DNA of 64,000 nucleotides from Clarkia xantiana subsp. parviflora (lineage: Eukaryota; Streptophyta; Magnoliopsida; Myrtales; Onagraceae): contig JAPTYO010000005.1 in assembly GCA_036873135.1 (NCBI GenBank), positions 10,394,166-10,458,165 on the forward strand. The letters run 5' to 3'. Both the position numbers and the translations under genes were made by a program. The notes under the pieces are model-generated. The model ran no database searches, was not told the DNA's origin, and saw only the letters and a program-made list of their open reading frames with translations. The stretch's first letter is position 1. Every line of letters begins with the position of its first letter. Below, one piece after another: positions 1 through 8,658 of this stretch.

Positions 1-735
1 CGACACCTTCATAAAATATCTCATTAGTATGACCCCCCAGATTCACTGACTTAGGAAGTGGTTTCCTAAGATCAAATTGGATGCAAATTTTCCTCGAACA
101 CCCAAGGCAGTTCGAGAATCAATACGGACGAGGGGGCCAATAGCGTAAGTGATTTTCTTTAATCGAGAGTGGATGTAGTAATCATGAGAACGCTCTGGAA
201 GTCTTATCCATAGGGTAATAGATGAGCATTCAGCCTTGGACGGCTTGAAATTAGGGACCCATTTATGCATTGTAAGAAAGCGATTATTGATCAACCAAGG
301 CCCATCTTGAATTACCCTCTTCAGATCAGATCGATTCTTAAAAGCTACTCTATAGTAGTTATGACCCATGTCGTTGATATCAACTTCCCCAATAGGTCTC
401 CACAGATTAAGAATCTTCCGATGGATATATTTGTACTCTAGAGATTTGCTATAGAGTTTAATTAATAGATTAGATGAGAATCTTTTCCTCATTTTAATCT
501 TTTCAGCCCTTGTAAAGAGTATTTCAATTTTCCTTCCTCAGGAGAATCATCGTCGGTTTCATCGAAGTATTCTTCCTCAATGTCAAAGAACGACTCAAAT
601 GTTCATGATATGATACTTGTAGGGGTATCTTTGTACGAGCATTTGGGGTTTTCAGTTTCCACTTCCATAGGATTAGACTCTGTGGTTGCTTTTTGTTTGA
701 TAATTCTATGAGGAAGTTCAACTTATTCTTCCGTC
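1..735 (-). pseudogene. LINE-type ORF1 remnant with DUF4283 domain
   Basis: The minus strand encodes a DUF4283-like nucleic-acid-binding protein of the kind carried as ORF1 by plant LINEs. The main open stretch (43-492) shows the family pattern: LWRPIGEV, a MGHNYYRVAF strand, DGPWLINNRFLTMHKW, a WIRLP motif and IGPLVRID. The acidic N-terminal part reads in a different frame over about 490-735 (EEEYFDETDDDSPEEG), with a stop and a frameshift before the DUF4283 core. A further frameshift near 60 moves the continuation into another frame (RICIQFDLRKPLP, then an IFYEGV-like end), which runs off the window. The gene is therefore broken. The neighbouring LINE RT piece at 1538 lies on the opposite strand, so the two are not simply one element. 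Confidence 0.75.
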
Positions 736-796
736 GAACGATCCAAGTTTGATTTAGAGAGCATCTAGAGAGAAGATGTAGAGAGAGAACTCAGAA

Positions 797-807
797 GTAT
801 ATATAGT
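797..807 (-). promoter_or_regulatory. Possible TATA box upstream of the DUF4283 remnant
   Basis: On the minus strand a CTATATATACT motif lies about 60 nt before a pyrimidine-rich CTCTCTCTAC leader and an ATG near 755. This spacing suits a plant core promoter. It could equally be chance in AT-rich DNA. Confidence 0.25.
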
Positions 808-835
808 TACGGGTTACATTAGGGGCATGGGCAAA

Positions 836-1281
836 GCTAGTTAAGAGCTCCCCCTACCCCAACTCCATGAAAGCTCTTATAGATACCTATAAGGTTTAAA
901 CAAAAAATTAAACTTAAATTTCTTTCCCCTCTGAAATTTTGTGAAAATATAAGCGTGTATATGCTTGTCCCTATACTCAGATCTAGAGTTGCATTTTCAG
1001 AATGATTGAAGATGTCAAGCATGAATAGGATTTCTTGAGCTGTTAAGTTCTTGCTTGTTGTTTTTTTATGGGAGGAAGAAGACAAACATGAGTAAAACCC
1101 TTCTTTTCCCATTTATTTAATATTGTTCTTAATAGGTGTGCCAAAAAAGTTCTTTTTACCGAATGAATATGTAGCCTAATATAAATTATTTGCAATTTTT
1201 CTCCATTCTCTTTTAGTTCATCAATTTTAGCTAATTCTTATTGTTTCTTTTATTGTTCTTACATTAATGATATATATATAT

Positions 1282-1336
<55 letters not shown>

Positions 1337-1537
1337 GTAAATAATTTTGGCGGAAAGTTGGTCATTTATTGTAATAAACTTAACAATAAATGAAGACATA
1401 TAGTAACATGATTGGATTCATATTTTTTTGGTTAATAGAGGTTTATATTAATATTTTCATATTACTGATGAATATATTAGTTATTTTTTGGGTAAACATG
1501 TATATATTAGTTGTATTAACTTATGAGAATTTTTTTT
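836..1537. other. AT-rich stretch without a recognised gene
   Basis: No recognisable coding motif is present. A 91-residue open frame on the minus strand (837-1112) has no family signature. The stretch includes a (TA)n microsatellite and ends where the LINE RT remnant begins. Confidence 0.5.
1270..1334. repeat. (TA)n microsatellite
   Basis: Nearly pure TA dinucleotide repeat with two short AAATA interruptions. Confidence 0.9.
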
Positions 1538-2080
1538 ACTGCCCATTGTTGCACCATTTATTCTTCGCTGATGACTCGCTTTTCTTTATTAAGGAGATAG
1601 CCGACAATGCCGAAGCATTCCGAAGTATAATGGAAACATATGCGAGGCATCTGGTCAAGAGGTTAACATGGACAAGTCAATTGTTTATTTTAGATCAAAC
1701 GTTCCGGAAAATACGAAGGTGGAGGTCGAGCGTGTGCATGGAGTCGGTGTGAACCGAAACCTGGGAAAATATCTAGGGTTTTCAACAATTTGGGGGAGGT
1801 CCAAACGAGAGGCCCTGGGTTTTTTAAAAGAACGAATAGTGTCAAAGGTGCAAGGATGGAAGTCACATTTACTCAATAATGCAGGAAGGGAGGTGCTAAT
1901 TAAATCCGTTCTTATGGCCATCCAACGTACACCATATGCATTTTCCTCCTCCCAAAGACGCGGTGTGCCGAGATCAATTCCTTGATTGCTCAATTTTGGT
2001 GGGGTTAACGGGGAGGGGAACGTAAACTTCATTGGAAAAGTTGGGAATCACTAACAAAGCCGAAAAGTTGCGGTGGGCAG
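1538..2080 (+). pseudogene. LINE reverse transcriptase fragment
   Basis: This is the C-terminal half of a plant LINE reverse transcriptase. The catalytic FFADDSLFF motif is encoded around 1560. A frameshift near 1655 leads to the thumb region: VNMDKSIVYFRSN, KYLGF, then KVQGWKSHLLNNAGREVLIKSV, a standard LINE motif at about 1845-1915. Further short pieces match QFWWG and PKSCGG just before 2080. The endonuclease domain and the front half of RT are missing. The frame is cut at 2081 by the LTR of E1, so this LINE piece was the original landing site. Its continuation is not found beyond E1's truncated right end. Confidence 0.85.
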
Positions 2081-2414
2081 TGATGGGTATACGTCTGATT
2101 CGGGTTCGTTTTACATTATTCGGACTTCGCCTACACGTCAAACGCACCAACGGTTCTAAAATAATCACCTGTAAGTCCAAAACGGCAATCCGGACTGAAG
2201 TCCGGATTGTCAACAATCTAGACCGAAGTCCGGATTGTCTAACAATCCCGACCTCCGGAATGTGTCCATAAATGCGCGTGAAATCCTATATACGCGTACG
2301 CAACACGTGTCGGGTTCTCCGACGCCAACTTCATGCTCGTCCACGTCCGGTTCGCATTTTTACAATTAAACCGACGTTGGACCGTTCAAAACCCGGTCTG
2401 ATTCCAATGTTCCC

Positions 2415-2422
2415 TATAAATA
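2415..2422 (+). promoter_or_regulatory. TATA box of the E1 LTR
   Basis: TATAAATA inside CCCTATAAATAGGAGCC. The equivalent box is found at the same relative place in the E2 and E3 LTRs. Confidence 0.65.
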
Positions 2423-2525
2423 GGAGCCACAATCATTCATTTGAGAACTAAGTTGACGCGGAAGCTCTGACCTCTCTCTGGCTTTCTCTCTCTACAATCC
2501 TAATTTAAGCTTCGGAGAGGGTTCA

Positions 2526-2559
2526 TCGCACACCACCCGCCCCTCTGCGTGGTGTGCGA
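2526..2559 (+). promoter_or_regulatory. Stem-loop with C-rich loop in the E1 LTR leader
   Basis: TCGCACACCAC (2526-2536) pairs perfectly with GTGGTGTGCGA (2549-2559), giving an 11-bp stem around the 12-nt loop CCGCCCCTCTGC. It starts 104 nt after the TATA box, so it should lie near the 5' end of the element RNA. E2 and E3 have a C-rich hairpin at the equivalent place. Confidence 0.6.
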
Positions 2560-2692
2560 TATTGCCCCTCATGCAGGTGTTCGAAGACGCACGCATCCAA
2601 GAACGTGTAAAAACCCGACATTCCTGACAACCTAAGACACACACATGTATCTATACGAGGACCCGACACCCCATTGAGTGAAGGATCCAACA

Positions 2693-2710
2693 TTTAGGCG
2701 CCGTCCGCGA
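2693..2710 (+). other. Primer-binding-site region of E1
   Basis: TTAGGCGCCGTCCGCGAG directly follows the LTR. It resembles the TTTGGCGCCGTC-type sequence common after plant Gypsy 5' LTRs. Its first bases match, from memory, the complement of an Asp-tRNA 3' end. The exact tRNA is not certain. Confidence 0.6.
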
Positions 2711-2750
2711 GACTCGAAAAAACAAGCTCTCGCTCACCAGCAATAGCTAC

Positions 2751-3927
2751 ATGGAAAACACATACGTCATACATGGAGGTTTTGGAGCAGGTGACGAAAC
2801 GTCGTACGCAAGGGAAGCATACGCAGCCACATTGTACAACAGCCACCCAAACACCAACAAGAGGACGAACCTATGGAAGACGCCATATACTTCTCGGAAA
2901 AAGACAAGGAGCATATAGTGCACCCACATGACGATGCCCTAGTCATAACCATGGAAATAGACAACATGGATGTCAGGCGTATATTAGTAGATGGAGAAAG
3001 TCCCCCCAGCATAATAACAGGGAGATACTCCTCGCCTTGGGAAGGAAAAAGAGTATCAAGAAGATACAATCACTACTTGTTGGTTTCATCGGAGATATCA
3101 AGTACCCGTTCGGAACAATCAAGTTACCAGTCACCCTGGGAACTGGTGATAAACAACTACACATGGAGATACCTTTCCTAGTTGTGGAAAACCTAGATGC
3201 ATACAATGGAATCCTAGGATACACATCTATGAATGCATGGGGCATGATAGCGTCAACAATACATCAATAGATAAAATTCCCAACCCCCGCGGGAATTGGG
3301 GAAGTCAAGGGGGACCAACAACTTTCAAAGGAGTGTTACAGCACGGCACTCCATCACAACGTTAAGGAGGATGACAGTGACATCCCTTCAATTGACGAGG
3401 ACCCCAAGAAGAAGCGCGCTCGTCCAACTCCATTGGATGAGTTGCGAGAAATAAAGATAGATGAACCAGATCGGATGGTCCGAATATGTGCATCACTTTC
3501 GGAGGAGGAAGTGATAGAAATCACAGCACTCCTAAGGGAGTATAAAGACCTATTTGCATGGTTCCCAAGCGATATGCCTGGGATAAGCCCAGACGTGATT
3601 TCGCACAAACTCAACATCAAACCAGAGTTCGAGCCATCACACAAAAATTACGACCTCTCGGGGGAAATAAGAAAGTAGCCGTCCGAGAAGAAGTAGGAAA
3701 GCTCTTAGAAGCCGGATTCATTGAAGAGTCAAGGTTCCAAACATGGGTTGCAAACCCTGTATTGGTACCAAAGCTGAGAGGCAAGCTGAGGATGTGTATT
3801 AATTACAGGGACCTAAACAATGCATGCCCTAAAGACGCATATCTTTTGCCAAGAATTGACCAATTGGTCGATGCCATTGCAGGCCATGAATTGCTGACTA
3901 TAATGGACGCATATTCAGGGTACAACC
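2751..3927 (+). pseudogene. E1 pol, part A: protease and start of RT (gag absent)
   Basis: The ATG at 2751 is 58 nt after the LTR and opens directly into the conserved linker that normally lies between gag and protease (YVIHGGFGAG, AREAY). Protease follows, with the active-site segment decayed to ILVDGESPP (family ILVDSGSS), then the YPFGTIKLPVTLG flap and an AYNGILG motif. RT begins with [29 protein letters not shown] and YRDLNNACPKDAY, and stops at MDAYSGYN, where E2 is inserted. Frameshifts near 2870, 3035 and 3660 and a stop near 3270 break the frame. No gag sequence lies between the LTR and protease. The coding sequence resumes at 13515. Confidence 0.85.
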
Positions 3928-4727
3928 TGTTAGGTTCCGAGATCAGGGTCAACGGGTGGTCGGCTCAAATCTCGTTCCTCACTGGAGATGTGGAGGATCC
4001 GGTACTCTCGGGTTGCACTGTCTTAGCTTGCGTCCTTCCTTCCTTAGCTCCTCTTCTCCTTTCGCCCTGCAGATGGGGCAGTACCAGGCATAGAGGGGGG
4101 GGGGGGTGGTGCCTGATGAACCCTCTCCGATGCCTAAGTCAATATCGTTTTTAGGGAGATAAAGCTAGAGAGATGTCAGAGCAAAATTATCCAAATTGCC
4201 AAGATGATCAACTAAATTGTGGAGGTGGGGTATTTATAGGCAACGGTGTCATTAAGGTGGATTAATGACATCGTTAACCTTTAAACACAGTTAATTAACC
4301 TTTAAACGCATAATTAAGACTTTAAGATACGAAGAAGGTAGGCGGAATAAACCGAGTATGGGAGTCCAAAAATGGTGCCGGGGCCCTTGGGGGGAAGGGA
4401 AATCCGACCCCCAAGGGTAGGGGTTGGGTGAGGGCACCCAACCCCTCCTAGGGAGGATGGGGTTGGCCAACCCCATCCCCCCTAGGGGAGATCGGGTTGG
4501 CCGACCCGATCTCTCCTGACCCGATCTCCCCTAGGGGAGGTCGGGTGTGGCCACCCAACCTCACCTAGGTGAGTTTGACTCGGCCGGACGAGCGCTTCGG
4601 CCTCGTCCGAGCCGTTGGTGTTCTCGCGAAGTGTTTGGGTTGAAGTTTCGATTTACAATCATTAACGAGGTGATCAAAATACAACCATTCGGAAGTCAAC
4701 GGGTTCAAATTGGGCGTATATCCATCA
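3928..4727 (-). repeat. 3' LTR of E2
   Basis: The 800-bp LTR runs TGTTAGGTTCCG...ATATCCATCA on the + strand. The TATA box (TATAAATA on the minus strand) is at 4231-4238. A G-tract hairpin is at 4085-4115. A run of palindromic units built on GATCGGGTTGGCCGACCCGATC occupies about 4480-4545; the other LTR has more of these units. Confidence 0.9.
4085..4115 (-). promoter_or_regulatory. C-rich-loop hairpin in the E2 3' LTR
   Basis: CAGGCA and TGCCTG bracket a long run of G on the + strand (C on the RNA). It lies 116 nt downstream of the TATA box. The copy in the other LTR (12794-12820) has a 7-bp stem, CAGGCAC/GTGCCTG. Confidence 0.5.
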
Positions 4728-5248
4728 CATGCCCCCGAGTCAACCAATGGCCTAACCCTTGATTGACTCTATTTCCGGATGGTATAACACGCACAATTTG
4801 AAACCAGGGTTTTACCTTCTTGTCTGAATGCTTGCTATCCCATGGATGCGTGCCTCTGACTCTGCCCCCTGCCTTATGAGATAGAGGAATTGTAAACGTT
4901 AGAGTAGCACGGACGTGTGCCTAGGCACGTGTCCGTCTGAGGTGGGAGTAATAAACCTATCTTTGCTACAGGCGTATACTCAAAAAATACATGCTCGCAT
5001 AGGGGTACAATACGAGTGCGACTAAGTGACTTACGCTTCAAATTCATGCCGGGATTTTGCCTAAGTGGAGAAAAATTTCAATTTTGGTCCGAAATTTTTC
5101 TAAGTATGGGATACTAGAAAATAAACCTATGGGACGTTAACTATGGTGAGTGTGAGTTTAACCGTGGTTAATGGGAACTAGTTTAGGAATCTGTCCCTTG
5201 AAATTTTCCTTTCTAAAAATCAACGGTGTTGATTAGGTGGCTTTAGAA
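4728..5248 (-). other. E2 polypurine tract and 3' untranslated region
   Basis: Immediately inside the 3' LTR, the minus strand reads GACTCGGGGGCATG, the polypurine tract that would prime plus-strand DNA synthesis. The rest (to 5248) shows no ORF. It also forms the upstream region of the antisense promoter. The first 80 bp resemble the matching place in E3 (33288-33370). Confidence 0.7.
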
Positions 5249-5275
5249 AAACCCTAATCCTTTGTACTATAAAAG
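5249..5275 (+). promoter_or_regulatory. Candidate promoter of the E2 antisense gene
   Basis: AAACCCTAA (5249-5257), a telo-box as found in many plant promoters, is followed 10 nt later by TATAAAAG (5268-5275). A pyrimidine-rich leader (5300-5330) comes next, as expected just after a plant transcription start. The direction is opposite to pol. Confidence 0.55.
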
Positions 5276-5376
5276 AAGTAGTGATTACCTCATTCTCATT
5301 GTCCTTTTCTCTTCTTTTCTTTCTGACGGCGGGATTTCTGGTCGGATTTACTTTTCGAGGCGCGCGTCGTATTGAG

Positions 5377-6060
5377 GTACTTGTCTTTTCTTTTGTGTAA
5401 GCGTTGCTTTTGGGGGACTTAGTCCCGCTTCTCCTTCGATTGTTTCTTTTCTTGTCTCGTTTTTGATTTGTGGGTCTTCACTGTGATACAGTCTTGCTTA
5501 ATTCGTCCTCTTTCCCTCTTCTTCCCCCCATATTTCTGCTTACTGGCGTGTGGGGTCTTCTATCCTGGGATTATCTCTGCCTGTTGGCCCGTGGGGTCTC
5601 TCTATGCTGGGGGTTATAACCATCTCCCCCTTGCCCCCTGTCTCTGCCTGTTGGCTGGTGGAGTCTCCTTATGCTGGGGGTTATAACTATCTCCCCCTTG
5701 CCCCCTGTCTCTGCTTGTTGGCTGGTGGAGTCTCCTTATGCTGGGGATTATAACTATCCCCCCCTTGCCCCTTGTCTTCGCCTGTTGGCTGGCGGGGTCT
5801 CCTTATGCTGGGGGTTATAACTGTCTCCCCCTTGCCCCCTGTCTCCGCCTGTTGGCTGGCGGGGTCTCCTTATGCTGGGGGTTATAACTGTCTCCCCCTT
5901 GCCCCCTGTCTCCGCCTGTTGGCTGGTGGGGTCTCTCTTGTCGTCTTTCTATTCTTGTCTTTTGGCTTTGTATCCGTCTTTTTAGGGAAATGAGTTTGTA
6001 TCTTTCGTCCACTGTCCGCTTTCTGTTTTCCTTGGGCTAAACTTGTGTTTTTTCGATCAG
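5377..6060 (+). other. Predicted leader intron of the antisense gene
   Basis: The donor ATTGAG|GTACTTGTC at 5377 and the acceptor TTTTTCGATCAG at 6060 would remove 684 nt. That intron would contain the whole 67-bp repeat array. No coding frame supports this junction, so it rests on the splice motifs and pyrimidine richness only. Confidence 0.4.
5516..5935 (+). repeat. 67-bp tandem repeat, about six copies
   Basis: Anchor GTTGG recurs at 5583, 5650, 5717, 5784, 5851 and 5918, exactly every 67 bp. Units carry CCTTATGCTGGGGGTTATAA and CTCCCCCTTGCCCCCTGTCT. The array is T/C-rich on the + strand. The period is not a multiple of three, which suits an intron better than coding sequence. Confidence 0.95.
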
Positions 6061-6079
6061 CAGAACTCCCCGGTGATTG

Positions 6080-7144
6080 ATGAGGAGTAAGAGGCCGGTA
6101 CGTGTGGGAGTAGTTAATTCTGGGACCGGACCTTCGATTGCAAAAAGATCGGTTTTCTATGGTGCGGGGAGGTGTCCTCTAATTGGAGGTAAGGGTGGTG
6201 ATGTTAGAGTGCCATCTTCTTTCTATATTGATGCCCCCCAATCGAGGGTCCGGGAGCCATCTTTTCCTTCTTCCTTATTTGGTGAGTCCTCGAATATCTG
6301 AGTTTCCTTAGTGTATATTTGTATTTACTCTGTACCTTGTTATAGGTAGACTTCGTCTTCCGCGTCTGAGTCGGAAGGAGCTGTCTCGTCCTCCTGTTGA
6401 TGGAATTGTTGGGTCTGAGTGGGCACCTTATTATGGGCGTGGGGCTCGTTTTGACAATCAATCTTCTTTGCAAACTCCTGAGGTTGGAGTTCGTGTTCTG
6501 CAGTCTGCTGTTCCTCCTGCCGATCGTGTGCCCCATTCTAAAGGGTCGGAGGCAACTTATGAATTGGCTCGTGATGTTTTGGCTCGCTATGCTTCTGTAA
6601 TTTTTGTTAACCGTGTTACCCTTTAGCATATTTCTTTTCCGTGCGTTATTTGTCTCATCCTTTGTTTTTGTTGCAGGGTATGGCCGACCTTGTTAATTTG
6701 TCCACCCTTGTTGTTGACCTAGCTGAAGAGAGAAAGGTGTACGAGGACACTTGTGTCTCCCTTAACTCCAGGCTTATTAGTTGTTTGGAGCATAGTCGTA
6801 TCACAGATTTGCGGTGTCGAGATTTGGAGGGTCGTATTGCTCTTCTCAAGGAAGAGGTTGAGGCCTTGAGACAAAGATCGTACCGTGATGAGGTACTTCG
6901 GACTGCTGAGTTGGTCTCTCTTGAGGAGATGTTTCGCGTGGAGGCGAAAGGGTGTGCTATTGCTGAGTATAAGGCTTCTTCTTCTTATCAGGCTGCTATC
7001 GACGTTCGCTGCTCTGTGGCTAAGCGTATTTCTTTAAAGGAGATTCTCGATCGCATGTACATGATTGCTCCTGACTTTCCTTTTTCTCAACTTGGTGATT
7101 TGTCAGACTTCGCTGTTAGGCATATTGCGAAGATGAGGAAATAG
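6080..7144 (+). CDS. Antisense gene of E2, three coding exons, coiled-coil protein
   Basis: Predicted exons are 6080-6281, 6346-6596 and 6677-7144, giving 306 residues. The start is the first ATG after an in-frame stop at 6074. Intron 1 (GTGAGT...TATAG, 64 nt) and intron 2 (GTAATT...TTGCAG, 80 nt) have good plant splice signals. Both joins keep one frame, whereas unspliced reading hits stops. Residues 1-70 are basic and glycine-rich. The middle is polar. Exon 3 is a leucine/glutamate-rich heptad region (RDLEGRIALLKEEVEALRQR) and ends in MIAPDFPFSQLGDLSDFAV. It runs against pol and converges with it. Extra ORFs antisense to pol are known in plant Tat/Retand elements, but their role is unknown. 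I do not recognise an enzymatic domain. A related but broken copy lies in E3 at 36840-37140. Confidence 0.65.
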
Positions 7145-7570
7145 TACACATATCTCTTGTGGTGGTCTCGTGAGTTTGTGACTTGAGGTTCTTCTCATGG
7201 TGTCTTCTTACTATTGCTTTTGTTTGTGGGTCGTGGTTGTCTTTAGAGTTTAAAACTCCACTTTTCTTGGTGTTGCCATCTTTGTTTGATACACTTGTCT
7301 TTACTCGTTGTATACATGGTAGGGTGATTATATCTCTTCTCATGATATCTCCCTGTGCCTTGGTGTGTGGTTCTTTGGTTATGGACCCTTCCTTTGGTGT
7401 GTCTCCTTTACTTATCCTTCTTTTGAATTTTCCTTCATGCTTTTCCTGCTATTTCATCAAGAAAAAACATTATGTGCTCTTCATATCACTTTACTTTGGA
7501 ATTACTCTCTCACGGGATCCTTCTTAGTGATGGTGTAATGCTCTCTTCTGATACCCTTTAAATGGTATAC
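7145..7570 (+). other. 3' flank of the antisense gene
   Basis: T-rich sequence with no conserved coding signature. A 114-residue hydrophobic open frame (7183-7527) looks like a by-product of T-richness. It probably contains the 3' UTR and polyadenylation region of the antisense transcript. Confidence 0.35.
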
Positions 7571-7579
7571 ATGGTATTG

Positions 7580-8365
7580 TTAGACCAAAGATACGCTCTT
7601 GGTGGGCGTTGAATCTGTTCACGAGACAGGCTCTCGGAGGGCACTTAACGTTTCACAGGATAGGCTCCCGGAGGGCACAAGTTAGACCAAAGATACGCTC
7701 CTGGTTGGCGTCGAAAACTGTTCACGAGACTGGCTCTCGGAGGGCACTTAACGTTTCACAGGATAGGCTCCCAGAGGGCACAAGTTAGACCAAAGATACG
7801 CTCCTGGTTGGCGTCGAAGCTGGTAGTTTGAAATCTACCTCAAGATACGCTCTTGGGGGCGTCGAATCTGGTAGTGTTTTTTCTACCTCAAGATACGCTC
7901 TTGGGGGCGTCGAATCTGGTAGGTTGCAAATCTACCTCAAGATACGCTCCTGGGGGCGTCGAAGGTCGTAGTTTTAGAAACTACTCTCAAGATACGCTCT
8001 TGGGGGCGTCGAAATTCGTAGTTTTTGGAAACCACTCTCAAGATACGCTCTTGGTGCGTCGAATGTCGTAGTATAATAACTACTCTCAAGATACGCTCTT
8101 GGGGGCGTCGAAGGTCGTAGTATGAACACTACTCTCAAGATACGCTCTTGGGGGCGTCGAAGGTCGTAGTATAAAAACTACTCTCAAGATACGCTCTTGG
8201 GGGCGTCGAAGGTCGTAGTATGAACACTACTCTCAAGATACGCTCTTGGGGGCGTCGAAGGTCGTAGTATAAAAACTACTCTCAAGATACGCTCTTGGGG
8301 GCGTCGAAGGTCGTAGTATGAACACTACTCTCAAGATACGCTCTTGGGGGCGTCGAACCTGTTGT
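7580..8365. repeat. 49-bp minisatellite between convergent genes of E2
   Basis: From 7841 to 8332 the anchor CAAGATACGCTC recurs every 48-51 bp, eleven times, and the last six units are almost exactly 49 bp. Each unit has AGATACGCTCTTGGGGGCGTCGAA-like core and a short variable arm around GTCGTAGTAT. The left part (7580-7830) has two longer, diverged units with CTCTCGGAGGGCAC and the same GATACGCTC core. The array lies between the stop of the antisense gene and the stop of pol. Confidence 0.92.
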
Positions 8366-8658
8366 TGACTTGATGTCATATCTGTGTAAGGATAACTTCA
8401 TGATTATATCACCACATTCATTGGAAAATACTTTTTGAGTAACTTCTACTCCCTTAGGGGCATCCATGTTTTTGGTACACATGGGGTGCCTTAGGTGGGT
8501 CAAGACACCCTTTGGAGGAAATCAAAGATAGTTGTGGAGTTGGAGTAACTTCTTGAGTTCTCCTTCTCCAAATTTGTTTTTGGAAAACTTAGAAAGCTTG
8601 AACATGCGAAGTGCTGAATATGAAACTAAGGATATGGTCTTTTGCTTGCGCTTTCGTC

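Larger units (their letters stand above)
2081..2692 (+). repeat. 5' LTR of Gypsy element E1
   Basis: The 612-bp LTR starts TGATGGGTATACG and ends GGATCCAACA, obeying the TG...CA rule. A TATAAATA box lies at 2415-2422. The LTR start resembles the reverse complement of the E2 LTR end (TGATGGATATACGCCC), which places E1 and E2 in related families. A primer-site-like stretch follows immediately. No second copy of this LTR is visible, because E1 is truncated at its 3' side. Confidence 0.85.

Noticed and set aside
1685..2271. Minus-strand and + strand frames crossing the LINE/LTR boundary at 2081
   Set aside because: They run from LINE RT straight into the E1 LTR, which is a transposon junction and not a gene.
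5468..5993. Overlapping open frames of about 70 residues on the + strand, rich in Cys, Leu and Gly
   Set aside because: They are made by the 67-bp repeat and read in different phases from unit to unit. They lie in a predicted intron.
7841..8365. Regular repeats with variable arms, CRISPR-like at first sight
   Set aside because: Units are contiguous minisatellite copies within a plant retrotransposon. The variable part is only a short arm, and there is no cas gene or bacterial context.
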